DNA from: Pseudoips prasinana
Lineage: Eukaryota > Arthropoda > Insecta > Lepidoptera > Nolidae
Direction of reading: 5' to 3'
DNA length: 64,000 nucleotides
NCBI GenBank assembly: GCA_951640165.1
Contig: OX621238.1
Location: forward strand, 27,118,001 to 27,182,000
Positions 1 through 9,406 of the stretch are shown here, one piece after another. A program made the translations under genes and the position numbers. Every line of letters begins with the position of its first letter. The stretch's first letter is position 1. Under the pieces are notes generated by a model. The model worked only from the letters and a program-made list of their open reading frames with translations, had not been told where the DNA came from and ran no database searches.

Positions 1-535
1 GGTAGGCTGTAAGCTTGTTAGACGAATTAATTGTATAAAAACGGCTCAAATTCGTCAGAAATTTCAATACAGATAATGAAGTAAAACTGGTTTTAAACTA
101 CTGGAAAAATAATCCAACATTATTTCCAGCGAGCATAGTTTGTTTACTGACTTAGCTGTATAACGATAAAAAAACCTAAACTAGCCTAGCCTAAATCTAG
201 CCTAAACTCAATAGTACAAGCCATAATACAGTTAAAGTAACGTTGAAAGTTATTTTAAACCACTACACTAATTATGAAACCATTATCCCGCGGCCGTACC
301 AGAGATTGTCAGTAAACGCTTACAATCAAGTCGGCCATAAGCTTTGATGACTAAATTGTATAAAAAAGACCAAAGTCAATAGCATATATCTTAATATAGA
401 TGCTGAAACGTTTATTGTGATTTTAAACTAATCCCAACGTCCACACCAGAGATTGGAAGCGAGTGTTAACAAATAATTTAATAAGTTTGTTTGGTTACTT
501 CGCTAAATAAACACAAAACCAGCCGAAAGGTGTCA
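1..535. other. AT-rich sequence, no gene seen
   Basis: Short ORFs only, and no repeat family I recognise. A phrase around 'gttttaaacta' recurs near 90 and 420, suggesting old degenerate repetition. Confidence 0.5.
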
Positions 536-798
536 AAGACCATCCTGAATTATACAACAGAAGACATATACAAGACAAGATATCCAAACAAGCTGTTATT
601 ACCAGGAACAAAAACAGATATCTCAGCCAGAAACTCATATCATATGTCGGCCAAATTTACAACCATCTACCAGAAATTTATAAAATTTTGCCAAAATCGA
701 AATTCAAAAAGCAATTATATAATTTACCGGCTGAGAAATGCTTTTATTCAATTAATGAATTTTTACAATGTAAGATTAATGATAATAATTATAAATAG
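536..798 (+). pseudogene. non-LTR retrotransposon RT C-terminal tail (remnant)
   Basis: The reading frame shifts once near 655. Before the shift it reads YPNKLLLPG and ARNSYHMSAK. After it, another frame reads IYNHLPEIYKILP, then KQLYNLPAEKCFYSINEF, and ends at TAG 796-798. The pattern of an N-x-LP motif, a spaced K-x-L and then CFYSINEF is the extreme C terminus seen after the RT thumb in many insect LINE ORF2 proteins. The tail at 50496-51155 has the same order (FNKLPGNL, then KKCYYSVTEF). Only about 85 residues remain and no RT core is present. Clade is not determinable. A longer in-frame ORF through 823 is a shadow of the frameshifted tail. Confidence 0.6.
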
Positions 799-821
799 AA
801 ATTTATTTGGCATTAATTTAT

Positions 822-1438
822 AGAAATAAGTGTATGTATAAATTTTTAAATATTTTTATTATATTATTATGAATTATTAAATTATTTAATGTATATTTGT
901 ATGCCGGAAATTGGCTAAATATATATAAATTTAATAGTACAAACCATATCACCGACGAGGTAATTTTAAACAACTGGCGTAATGATCAAACTTTAAATTT
1001 AGAGAAGTTAATGGAACGTTTTAACAAAGTGATAAGCGTGTCATCATTATTATACCATTCATAATCCCAAGTTTTATAATGCATCGTATAGATGCAAAGT
1101 TCTTTGCTCTTCGTAAAGAGAAGAGGAATGTCTGCTGGAAGCTTCAAAGTTAGCAGTCATAAATCGTTTTAATGCCCCAACTTTGTGTAAGACAGATGCC
1201 CGGCAAAAACCCGTGAAATAACATTTGTATTGTAGTAAATAAATAATGTAACATCGTGACAGAAAACTCTTACTGCTTTATTAACTTTAAAATTAGGTAC
1301 GTTGTATTAAATTACTGAATAGAAAGTTAGGGCCAAAGAGGTGTGTTTGTACAATTTAGTTATAAGACGTGGGTTGTGGAAGTTTCAATAGTGTATTAAC
1401 CAACATAAAAAACGTTCTGAATTCCAACGTGCATTTAT
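822..1438. other. AT-rich sequence, no gene seen
   Basis: I see no ORF with plausible coding content and no recognised repeat. Confidence 0.45.
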
Positions 1439-2017
1439 AGGGTTCCGTAGCCAAATGGCAAAAAATGGAACCCGTATAGATTCGTCATGTCTCTCTGTCT
1501 GTCCGTCCGTACGCCACTGCCACTTTATTCCGAAACTATAAGAGCTGTACTGTTGAAACTTGGTAAGTAGATGTATTCGGTGAACCGCATTAAGATTTTT
1601 ACACAAAAATAGAAATGAACAATAATTTTAGGGGTTCCCATACATAGAACTGAAACTCAATTCTTTTTTCATTGTACCCATACATGTGTGGTGTCTATGG
1701 ATAGGTCTTCAAAAATGATATTGAGGTTACTAAAATCATTTTTTTTCTATACTGAATAGTTTGCGCGAGAGACACTTCCAAAGTGGTAAAATGAGTGTAA
1801 CTTTTAAAATAAGAGAATGATAAAACTAAAAAAAAAATATGATGTACATTACCATGCAAACTAACAACGAAAATTGGTTTGAACGAGATCTAGCAAGTAG
1901 TTTTTTTTAATACGTCATAAATCGTAAACCGCAATTTGCTTTCATTTAATCAACTGAAATACTTGCTGTTGCGGAACCCTTCATGGGCGAGTCCGACTCG
2001 CACTTGGCCGGTTTTTA
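1439..2017 (+). repeat. ~580 bp dispersed repeat, copy 1
   Basis: Begins AGGGTTCCGTAGCC, has a CTGTCTGTCCGTCCGT run near its start, and ends GAGTCCGACTCG then CACTTGGCCGG and a T-run. A second copy lies at 2630-3210 in the same orientation at high identity. The termini are not inverted repeats and I see no coding frame. From general knowledge this motif pair is widespread in lepidopteran genomes. I infer a non-autonomous element of unresolved class. Confidence 0.75.
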
Positions 2018-2286
2018 TTTTTATATGTTACGTTTTAGTTTATTTTGATTTAATCGGGCACATTTTATTTTGATCGGGCTATATACTAAGGATTTTTTCT
2101 TAAGATATTGAGTTTTTGTACTTTTTTTTATCGGTATTATTTAAAGAATTTTAAATGACTTCTTTACTGTGTGTTTGTAAAATACATTTAACACTATTAA
2201 TCTGTGCTTATTAAAATATACGAATCTTATTATTTTTACCGACTCCTAAGGTTATTAATGCAAATTTATGTTCTTAATCATGTATA

Positions 2287-2608
2287 CCGTCGTTATTAAC
2301 ACAAGGTCCGTCATAATAATAATACCTTAATTAAGACGGAACCATTGACAATATGTAGTAAAACTTAGACTTAAACTAGATAATTAAACATAATCTCTTG
2401 ACAATAACTTGATACGAGCTAGCTAAATATCAATGCTATAATAAAATAAATTTTATAAATGTTTTCATACAATGTGTAGGTACCTAAATATCTATCTTAC
2501 TAGAAATAATAATGTATACAACTATATTAGTACAAACATGTTCTGACTATTTACAAGCGCTTTTTTAAAGTCTACGTGAATAAAAACCTTTTTTATTTTA
2601 TTTTATTT
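2287..2608 (+). repeat. dispersed repeat 'family C', copy 1
   Basis: Shares most of its length with 14795-15104 (+) and 32057-32466 (-). Shared landmarks are GGTCCGTCATAA, GACAATATGTAGTAAAA, TTGACAATAACTT, CTATTTACAAGC and GTCTACGTGAATAAAAACC, then an A/T-rich tail. The A-rich end suggests a retroposon. No coding potential. Confidence 0.7.
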
Positions 2609-2629
2609 ATACGTTACATATTCCTTTTT

Positions 2630-3210
2630 AGGGTTCCGTAGCCACATGGCAAAAATCGGAACCCTTATAGATTCGTCATGTCTGTCTGTCTATCCGTCCA
2701 TCTGTCCGTCCGTCCGTATGTCACAGCCACTTTTTTCCGAAATTATAAGAGCTATACAATTGAAACTTGGTAAGTAGGTGTATTCTGTGAACTGTATTAA
2801 GATTTTTACACGAAAATAAAAAAAGAACAATAATTTTGGGGGTTCCCCATACATAGATCTGAAACTCAATTTTTTTTATTCATCGTACCCATATTTGTGG
2901 GGTATCTATGGATAGGACTTCAAAAATGGTATTGAGGTTTCTAATATAATTTTTTCTGACTAGTTTGCGCGAGAGCCACTTTCAAAGTGGTAAAATGAGA
3001 GCCCGCCTCCCCTGGTACTTCTAAAAATATATGATGTACATTACCATGTAAACTAACAACGAAAATGGTTTGAACGAGATCTAGCAAGTAGTTTTTTTTT
3101 AATACGTCATAAACCGTATACCGCAATTTACCATTCATTTAATCAACTGAAATGCTTGCTGCTACGGAACTCTTCATGGGCGAGTCCGACTCGCACTTGG
3201 CCGGTTTTTA
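2630..3210 (+). repeat. ~580 bp dispersed repeat, copy 2
   Basis: Direct repeat of 1439-2017 with the same start and end and colinear interior, differing by scattered substitutions and small indels. A ~610 bp spacer containing family C copy 1 separates them. Confidence 0.75.
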
Positions 3211-3238
3211 ATTTATGGTAAAATGTGTTAATACACAT

Positions 3239-3256
3239 TTTCTCTCTCTCTCTCTC
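3239..3256. repeat. (TC)n microsatellite
   Basis: A short CT dinucleotide run just downstream of the 580 bp repeat. Confidence 0.8.
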
Positions 3257-3699
3257 ATCTCTTAAAATTTTATTGCATTTATTTATGTTGGCAATGTATA
3301 TGTTAATATAAAATTCTGTACCTACATCCAAACAACTGACTCGGAAAAATAACATTGTAAGTATTACAACCAACGAATATTACATAGCACTCGATTTGGG
3401 ACAGGCCTTTTCTCCGATTTCATCTAGAAATAGCTTTTGTTGAACTTTTATTTTACATGTTATGTAAAGTACGTTAGTCTTGTATAATCAAATGGAATAT
3501 TTTCACAATTTGCTTTTGGCAATGGTTGTGGGTGTTTAGGGTCTAGAAGAAAACATCTTGGCCCGCAGGGAATGTCCCTTAACTGCTCTTTGATAGATTC
3601 CATCAACTTTGTAAGTTAGAGATGAATCTATAGGTATATCAACGGGGTTTTATTGTGTCTCGTGATTTTGAAAAGAAGTATTTCAAATAATATTAATAA

Positions 3700-3960
3700 C
3701 GTTCAGCCCCGACTTCGCTCGGGTACATAGAAAGTTTTTTTTTGATATTAGGTTTAGGTTTTATTTTAATTTTAGAGGGTAGTTATTAATATTAGTGTTG
3801 TTAGTTTTATATTTACGTATAATTATTCCTCATTGTTTAATTAATAAATAAGCTATACTCGTAACGAATTATATAATACCCTGTAAATTTTGACTTTATA
3901 GATAACATTTACAGAAAAAAATTATTTAATATAATTAATAAAGTAAGAGTTAGAGAATAT
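3700..3960 (+). repeat. fragment of a 'CCCGACTTCG'-type lepidopteran repeat
   Basis: The motif CAGCCCCGACTTCGCTCGGG followed by AT-rich sequence resembles the head of the repeats at 34120, 50288 and 10983. The right boundary is uncertain. Confidence 0.4.
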
Positions 3961-3984
3961 TCTCTAAAATGGGAAACCATTTCA

Positions 3985-4060
3985 CTTAATTGCCCGGCGA
4001 GTCTTGATCTGGCACCTTGTACCAATCCACGGTAGATGCACTACGTTAAGCTACAAAAGA
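3985..4060 (-). repeat. tRNA-like SINE head fragment
   Basis: On the minus strand a tRNA-like order is readable: TAGCTTAACGTAGTG (A-box-like), then GATCAAGACTCGCC (B-box-like). No full cloverleaf was established. Confidence 0.35.
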
Positions 4061-4182
4061 TACACACTGGTAGATCAAATTTAGAATTCCCTTGCTAACA
4101 CCCTTTCGGAGGTGTTATCTAACGGCTTTGTTTTTTATAATCATGGCTGACTGATATATTCACTCATCAATGTCTTGAAACA

Positions 4183-4250
4183 CAGCGCCTACCCCAGATT
4201 AGTAGAGGGTGCTGCTTTGAGACCCACCGGACGATTAAATTTAAGATTTT
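4183..4250 (+). repeat. short tRNA-like repeat, related to 48715-48770
   Basis: Both sites share AGCGCCT, an AGAGG(G/C)TGCT block and GAGACCC(A/G)CCGGACGATTA. The B-box-like GAGACCC suggests a Pol III-derived SINE head. The family is unnamed. Confidence 0.35.
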
Positions 4251-4259
4251 CCATTCATG

Positions 4260-5170
4260 AGACATTAGACTTACATTTTGCATTGCGACTAATGCTATAA
4301 AAATAAAATAAAGTACCATTGAAATTAATTTGAACTTTAAGGCGATAAAAAGCTTATAAACTGAACAATAGCGTTAATAAATTATGTTTGAAAACTATTT
4401 AATTCCCATTATACCTGTCTTAGCAGCTATCGTGACCCTTTAAAGGAGCTTATCTATCTGTAAACAACAAATAAACTATTATGAGACTTTCATAAATACT
4501 TGTTGTTTTATTTCGATGTTATTAAACTTACTTTACAATAAAACGACTTTAAGATTCTGTAAAATACTCTAAATTTAGAGAATAACATCGCAAAATTACA
4601 TTCCCATATTAATTACCTGATTTATTTTATTACCACAATGATTTTCATTACGAGCCCGTTTATGTGAGGTAGCCATTACTATTGCTTGGTATAATACACC
4701 ATCTATTAGACAAAGGTCGTTTTATCTTTGGGTACAATTTGGCTCATCGTATATCCGGTGTATCATTGTTGTCTGAACGTGAATGCGGAAAGTGATGTGA
4801 CGTCAGCACATATTGTGTAAGTAACAGGAATTTAATGTGAAGGTAGTAGATACAATGCAAGTCTCCTACCTGTTTTGTTTGAGGTTAAATTAGACTCAGT
4901 TGTGAGGGTTCGGTATTATCGTAATCAGTTCCACCTATTTAAAGAATATAAGCTTCGCAAAACTCAAGGTGGGCAGTTTGATGGATTTATTAATTTTGTT
5001 ATAAATGAACGGTTTTAGGTAGGAGCAGTGTCTTCTGGCGTACACCGTATTGACCGGACATTTGGGAGTCTAAAAACAAATTTCTCAACCATCTCTTCGT
5101 AGTTTTCGGCTGCAATATTCTTTATGACCTAAAAGAGTTCCTTTACGACAGCTGTCTGAAAAAACCTTCA
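4260..5170. other. AT-rich sequence, no gene seen
   Basis: No supported feature. Only short ORFs. Confidence 0.45.
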
Positions 5171-5175
5171 AGTAA

Positions 5176-5425
5176 TGCTGTGTGGTGACGGCATAGAATA
5201 TCATCACCCAATCTCATCCCGTGGGAGGTGTAGAAATGGGCCGAGGGAATACGTATGTACCATAGAACGGGCAACAGCGTTTTTCTGTCAAGTAATATGT
5301 AACCGTCAAACTGCGATCGCCAACCCGCCTGTAAAGCGTGACGATTATGGCATATACCCCATACTTTTTGGTTTAGTTTTTGTCCAGCAGTGGACGTACT
5401 TTGGCTGGCATGATGATGATGAATG
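5176..5425 (+). repeat. SINE-A copy 1
   Basis: Begins TGCTGTGTGGTGACGGC, followed by ATATCATCACC and CTCATCCCGTGG, and ends GTCCAGCAGTGGACGT plus a GATGATGATGAA tail. Other copies are at 36220, 36838, 38999, 52616 and 58708 (-). The last ~50 bases match the 3' end of the non-LTR element at 32179-32301. The ORF across it is spurious. Confidence 0.75.
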
Positions 5426-6300
5426 TTTAATCGTTATGCTCAGTTCAACAATTTGTGAAGTGTTTATATAGTTGTTCCGAGTAAGATTTGTGTGCTTGAG
5501 TTTTATGTATGTAAAGTTTCCATAAATGGAGATATTTTTGTAGTGCAAGCACTGTTGTAAAAAGAGTGAATGTTTTAAATGACATGTAATTTTTTGCTTT
5601 TCTTTTTTTACTTTCCTGAGCTTTGATTAAGTCAGTTTGCTATAAGTTGTGTTATTATTACGATAGGAAGAAATTAACTTTGTTCAGATTACTTATCTAA
5701 AAAAAAAACTGGATTTAAATTGTGTATGCATCATATTGACATCGGTCTACTGCACTTATTTGTCATTAAGTCCACATATCTATAGGTATTTGTGCTAAAG
5801 CTTATACAAGCAAAGGTTAGTATTAAAATATTGCAATATCTAGTTCAGTTTATCCGTCAAAAACTTTTATCTAAAGACTCTGAATGTACTTCAACGTGGC
5901 TTACGCTCTATTCTTACTTTGAATAAATAATATGCGTAAAAGCTTTGAAACTACGCTAATATTTTATCTTGCAGCATTCACTTGTGTGTTGCAACAACAC
6001 TAAAATTACTAAGTTACGTTGTTGGAAAACCGAGAGCATTTAAAGCAGCTTCTGGTGGTATTTTAAAAGGAATAAATACTATTTGTATAGTTACTTAAGT
6101 ATTATAGTGGTAACGACTCTGAAGGGAATCCTTTGATCGAACGGACAATTTATTAATACGGAAAATGTACTATACATTAGTTGTAAGTCATATCTAATGC
6201 ATTTTAATCATCTATTCTATCAACCAAATTACGAGAGAATTTTGCAGGCCAGGTTTTAGCATGTTAGAACCCATTCCATTTTATATGTTTTATCAAAAAC
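5426..6300. other. AT-rich sequence, no gene seen
   Basis: No supported feature. Confidence 0.4.
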
Positions 6301-6302
6301 TA

Positions 6303-6362
6303 GAAGTGCCCGCGGACTTCGTTCCGCATTATAATTAATTACCTTACAACGTCACAAAGATA
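6303..6362 (+). repeat. truncated 'GTGCCCGCGGACTTCG' repeat head
   Basis: AGTGCCCGCGGACTTCGTTC matches the head of the repeat whose full copy is 34120-34432. It is cut off at 6363 where the TIR-bounded element begins, so that element apparently inserted into it. Confidence 0.4.
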
Positions 6363-6389
6363 TCGACGGGTCCTACGTATACTAGTACA
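6363..6389 (+). repeat. left terminal inverted repeat
   Basis: Pairs with 9380-9406. 26 of 27 positions match when one arm is reverse-complemented. Confidence 0.75.
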
Positions 6390-6622
6390 AGTTCAAAAAC
6401 ACAACTTTACAGGAGAGCGATTTAAAGATTCAAACCTTTGTAACTTTGACATAGTTCAACAAAAATCTTTGAAATTTGGAAATGTTATACATAAGATATA
6501 TAGAAAAAGGACTGTATAATTAAGTTTCATTATTTTTTTATATATTAGAAGATAGCGTCAGTTGTACCATTGTAGCCTATTTACCTTTAAGTACTAAAAC
6601 ACGTAAAGTAGTGCAAGTGACC

Positions 6623-6814
6623 ACTTGGATCAGTATTCGTGTTCTGATGTTTTTTTGCAAACCGTGGTAAATAATAGACTGAAACTCTATTTATATGAAT
6701 TACCGTGAGCACTGATGATTAATAAAAGCTTGTAATATAATAAAATAGGGGTGTTTTATTAACTTTTGTCACTTACACCAATTTATGAAGTAGTGAAATA
6801 CTACTTGTATCAGT
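6623..6814 (+). repeat. left subterminal repeat cluster
   Basis: ACTTGGATCAGT (6623-6634), ACTTACACCA (6771-6780) and ACTTGTATCAGT (6803-6814). The same motif clusters near the right end. Such subterminal arrays bind transposase in hAT and P-type elements; the role here is inferred. Confidence 0.5.
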
Positions 6815-7386
6815 AATCCAACTATTTTGCAATGTGGAGGAGGATTTTGACTCTTTGTAAATAGTTTTATTTATTCGTAATTATTATTAAAATTTATTTT
6901 AAGGTAGCTTTTAAGTTATTATGTAGTATATTTTGTATTATAGATAGTATTTAAATTAATATTGATTTAATAGTTCATTATAATTTACGTCCACAATTGA
7001 TTAATTTAATTGATAATCACATCTCTTCGGTAGTACTCTTGTCACATAGTCATATATTTTATTATTTTATAAGTAGGTAAATAATACAAAAATATTAAAA
7101 AATATATAATATTTATTAAAAATATTCTGGTGACACAAATGTCATAATGATAAATAGGAACTTTCGTCAACTGCGTGAGTTCTTTCAAAGCCAAAGTAAA
7201 AAATTCTTAATTCCGTAAAAACTTTACATTTATGTGGAATCGTCATATTTTTTACCCTACCGTGCAGTGCATGACGTGGCAGCTACTGAGAAACACTGCC
7301 AGAAAACTCAGTTGGAATCCTTTTTTTAAATATAATATACTTAAGATTAATTACAATCATGTGTGTTGACTCAGAACAACTCAATC

Positions 7387-7659
7387 TCAAGCACTTTGAT
7401 CACTTAAATAATGAGAAATTTTGTAATATGCCCTGCTACACAATTTCGCTTTAATAATTCTTTTAAACTTATTCGTAGACAGTTCTCTAATATCATTGGG
7501 AAGTTTGGTATAGAATCTTATATATTGCCCCATAAAAGAGTTACTTATTTTGTGGAGACGGGTAGTATGCAATATGAGATTATTCTTATATTTAGTATTT
7601 ACATTATGTGTATCGCTCCTTTTACAGAAGGAATCGATATTTTTATGCACTTTAAACAT
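7387..7659 (-). pseudogene. non-LTR RT C-terminal tail fragment
   Basis: An open frame of about 90 codons. It contains TTRLHKISNSFMGQYIRFY, then KLPNDIRELSTNKFK and AKLCSRAYYKISHYLSD. The order of a T-R-L-x-K motif, a Y-x-KLP motif and a terminal K-x-x-YY-x-I motif is typical of the region after the RT thumb in insect LINE ORF2. No catalytic core is present. It lies inside the TIR-bounded segment and is most simply a later 5'-truncated insertion. The frame continues upstream to about 7760 with one stop (IFR*TDK). An overlapping plus-strand ORF (7411-7779) is a shadow. Confidence 0.65.
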
Positions 7660-8076
7660 TTTATCAGTCTATCGAAAAATATTAATCAAAAACAACAAAT
7701 AAAATATTTTCTTTCCAACAATCACAATAAAAGGTTTAACCATTTTAACAAAATAAAAAGATATGCCCTTCTTACCTAGAAACTTTTATTTGTAATTGTA
7801 ACATAATAATTATTCGTTGAGTAATTGAACTTAATCTTTCTAACACTTAATCATCATCTTAATCATATACTTTAAAAAACAATTTTACTTAGTAATCTTA
7901 TTATTCGTAGACGAATATAGCCTAATCAGATAAGTATCCAGTATTTTCGGATCTAACTTTTAAATGATTGTAATATGAATGATTATGCTCAGGAATGCGA
8001 TTTGCTAAGATCTTGAAAGTCTTTGTATGTTTTTCTATCAATAGGTAATAAGTTTATGTAAGCTACATCTACAGTA

Positions 8077-8361
8077 TCAATTTTTAAAATACCTTTTGCA
8101 AAGCGATTCTGGTGTTAATTGTATAGTTTTGTAACAATCATCTTCAGAAGTATAACTGTAATAATTAAGCTTAAATACGTCGCTGGCCTGAACATTAACT
8201 TCACAAATTTTATTCCAACCTACAGTTTCTCCATTACTGTTCTTCTTCCAGTTATCAAAAAAGTAAGACTTAGAATCAAAAACTAAAGAGTGAGTAACTT
8301 CTTTTACTATGTATGGTTTTGCATTAACAGTCGCCATTTTGAAGGCCAGAGACCATTGATC
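8077..8361 (-). pseudogene. transposase-like protein, C-terminal part (after MITE)
   Basis: Frame reads DQWSLAFKMATVNAKPYIV and KEVTHSLVFDSK, then WNKICEV, ending at a stop at 8077-8079. It continues the protein broken off at 8601: the upstream part ends LIYTP and this part starts DQW, the order expected for this family. I recognise the pattern (GH-T-QN-x-GD, H-x-LIE, a YTPxQW block, then KPY-V-E) from repeat-borne proteins found in many copies in insect genomes, and cannot give the family a secure name. The C-terminal 95 codons are intact, with no stop. The internal ATG at 8337 is not the true start. Confidence 0.55.
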
Positions 8362-8600
8362 AGGGGGCTACCGGCTAAGTCGCAGAACATCGGGATAGTG
8401 ATCGGCGTTCAAATAAATAAAGGTTAAAAATGTCTTAATCAATTGTTAAATCGGCTTCGACGTGGAAAATAGATTTCAGACCATTTATGACGTTACATGT
8501 GCTTATGGAAGCTGATTTCCACCGATAGTAATTTTTAACCATTATTTATTTGAACACCGATCACTATCTCGATGTTCGGCGACAAAGCCGGTAGCCCCCC
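8362..8600. mobile_element. 239 bp foldback MITE inserted in the transposase-like ORF
   Basis: Inverted termini of about 65-70 bp start GGGGGCTACCGGCT on the left and end AGCCGGTAGCCCCC on the right. Both arms share GATAGTGATCGG and TTCAAATAAATAA. The element sits exactly between codons for ...YTP and DQW... of the disrupted gene, which confirms both boundaries. No obvious TSD and no coding capacity. If the termini are taken as CAGGGG they would resemble hAT-type ends, but this is weak. Confidence 0.75.
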
Positions 8601-8925
8601 TGGGGTATAAATCAAAACGTTTTTGGTTTTTTTTTTTCAATTAACGAGTGAATACTGTTACCCTTGTTTTGGGTATAGCCAACAACAAGAAATCTATGAG
8701 TAACGTTGACCTTAAATTTCCAAGCACAGTACATATTCATGAGCTATACAATTCTATTTCGATTCTGGCCCCACGACAATTGTCCGACCAGAATATAAAG
8801 CTTATAACACCTTCCTTCACCTTCACAAAAATACAACTAGCTATTTCGTTAGCACCTTTCTTTGCAGTTTGTTCATCCCAACAATAACACCCATTATAGA
8901 TCACCCATGTCAAATGGGGTAATTT
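8601..8925 (-). pseudogene. transposase-like protein, central part (before MITE)
   Basis: The minus strand reads TWVIYNGCYCWDEQ, then AKKGANEIASCIF and FWSDNCRG. After a +1 frameshift near 8780 it reads GQNRNRIV, a stop, then VNVTHRFLVVGYTQNKG, NSIHSLIEK and LIYTP. In the family as I know it the signature is S-D-x-C-x-G-QN-(K/R)-N followed by G-H-T/S-QN-E-G-D. This copy has Y, K and N where H, E and D are expected, changes that fit an inactive copy. The conserved acidic residues suggest an RNase H-like DDE nuclease, but that is inference. The N terminus beyond about 8925 is not recognisable. Confidence 0.55.
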
Positions 8926-9095
8926 TCGGGGGTTATTGATTTGAAACGTTTTTTTTTTCTAATAAATGTAACATAAATTGACCCCGTGAACGCTAAATGG
9001 TTATAAATTTTTATCACAGTAACTAAACATAAACTAAAACCAAACAAAAATTAGTTTCTTTTATCAATAATATAAATAAATCTGTGAGTCATTGC

Positions 9096-9260
9096 ACTTG
9101 TATCAGTGTAGCACGTCCAAGCGCTTGTGGCGCCGCGCGCATACTGATATGAAGGTCATTTGAACGCTCGTGCCGCGTACTTTGTAACCACCTACACTGG
9201 TGCAAGCAACTTGCATCAGTGTTGACAGTCGTGTGGTTAAAAATGCTATCACTTGCACCA
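9096..9260 (+). repeat. right subterminal repeat cluster
   Basis: ACTTGTATCAGT at 9096-9107, ACTTGCATCAGT at 9209-9220, ACTTGCACCA at 9251-9260, and an inverted copy at 9196-9206 that makes a small inverted pair with the 9209 copy. Confidence 0.5.
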
Positions 9261-9379
9261 TTTTACTAGTTTGTATCTCTGAAACTAATTGAAATATTAT
9301 AATGAAATTTTCAGGACATGAAGTTTAATTTATTTTAATGCTATTGACGTAAAAAAACAGTTTTCGCTAATTTGTTGGA

Positions 9380-9406
9380 TGTACCAGTATACGTAGGACC
9401 CGTCGA
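9380..9406 (-). repeat. right terminal inverted repeat
   Basis: Reverse complement of 6363-6389 with one mismatch. Confidence 0.75.

Larger units (their letters stand above)
6363..9406 (-). mobile_element. 3.04 kb TIR-bounded DNA transposon with dead transposase-like gene
   Basis: The two ends are 27 bp inverted repeats with one mismatch (6363-6389 and 9380-9406, outer end TCGACGGGTCCTACG). ATA flanks both ends, which may be a TSD. The motif ACTTGnAYCA(GT) is clustered inside both ends, at 6623, 6771, 6803, 9096, 9209 and 9251, with an inverted copy at 9196-9206. The interior carries a minus-strand transposase-like gene (8077-8925) broken by a MITE (8362-8600), plus a LINE tail (7387-7659). 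I infer a decayed DNA transposon later used as an insertion target. The superfamily is not determined. Confidence 0.6.

Noticed and set aside
1439..3210. Two 580 bp direct repeats considered as LTRs of a retrotransposon
   Set aside because: The ~610 bp interior has no gag/pol coding, primer binding site or polypurine tract and holds family C; the copies end in T-rich sequence rather than TG...CA.
3239..3256. CT run considered as a regulatory GAGA-type site
   Set aside because: No gene or promoter is recognisable nearby; a plain microsatellite is simpler.
5175..5471. 98-codon plus ORF
   Set aside because: Coincides with SINE-A copy 1 and its GATGATGAT tail.
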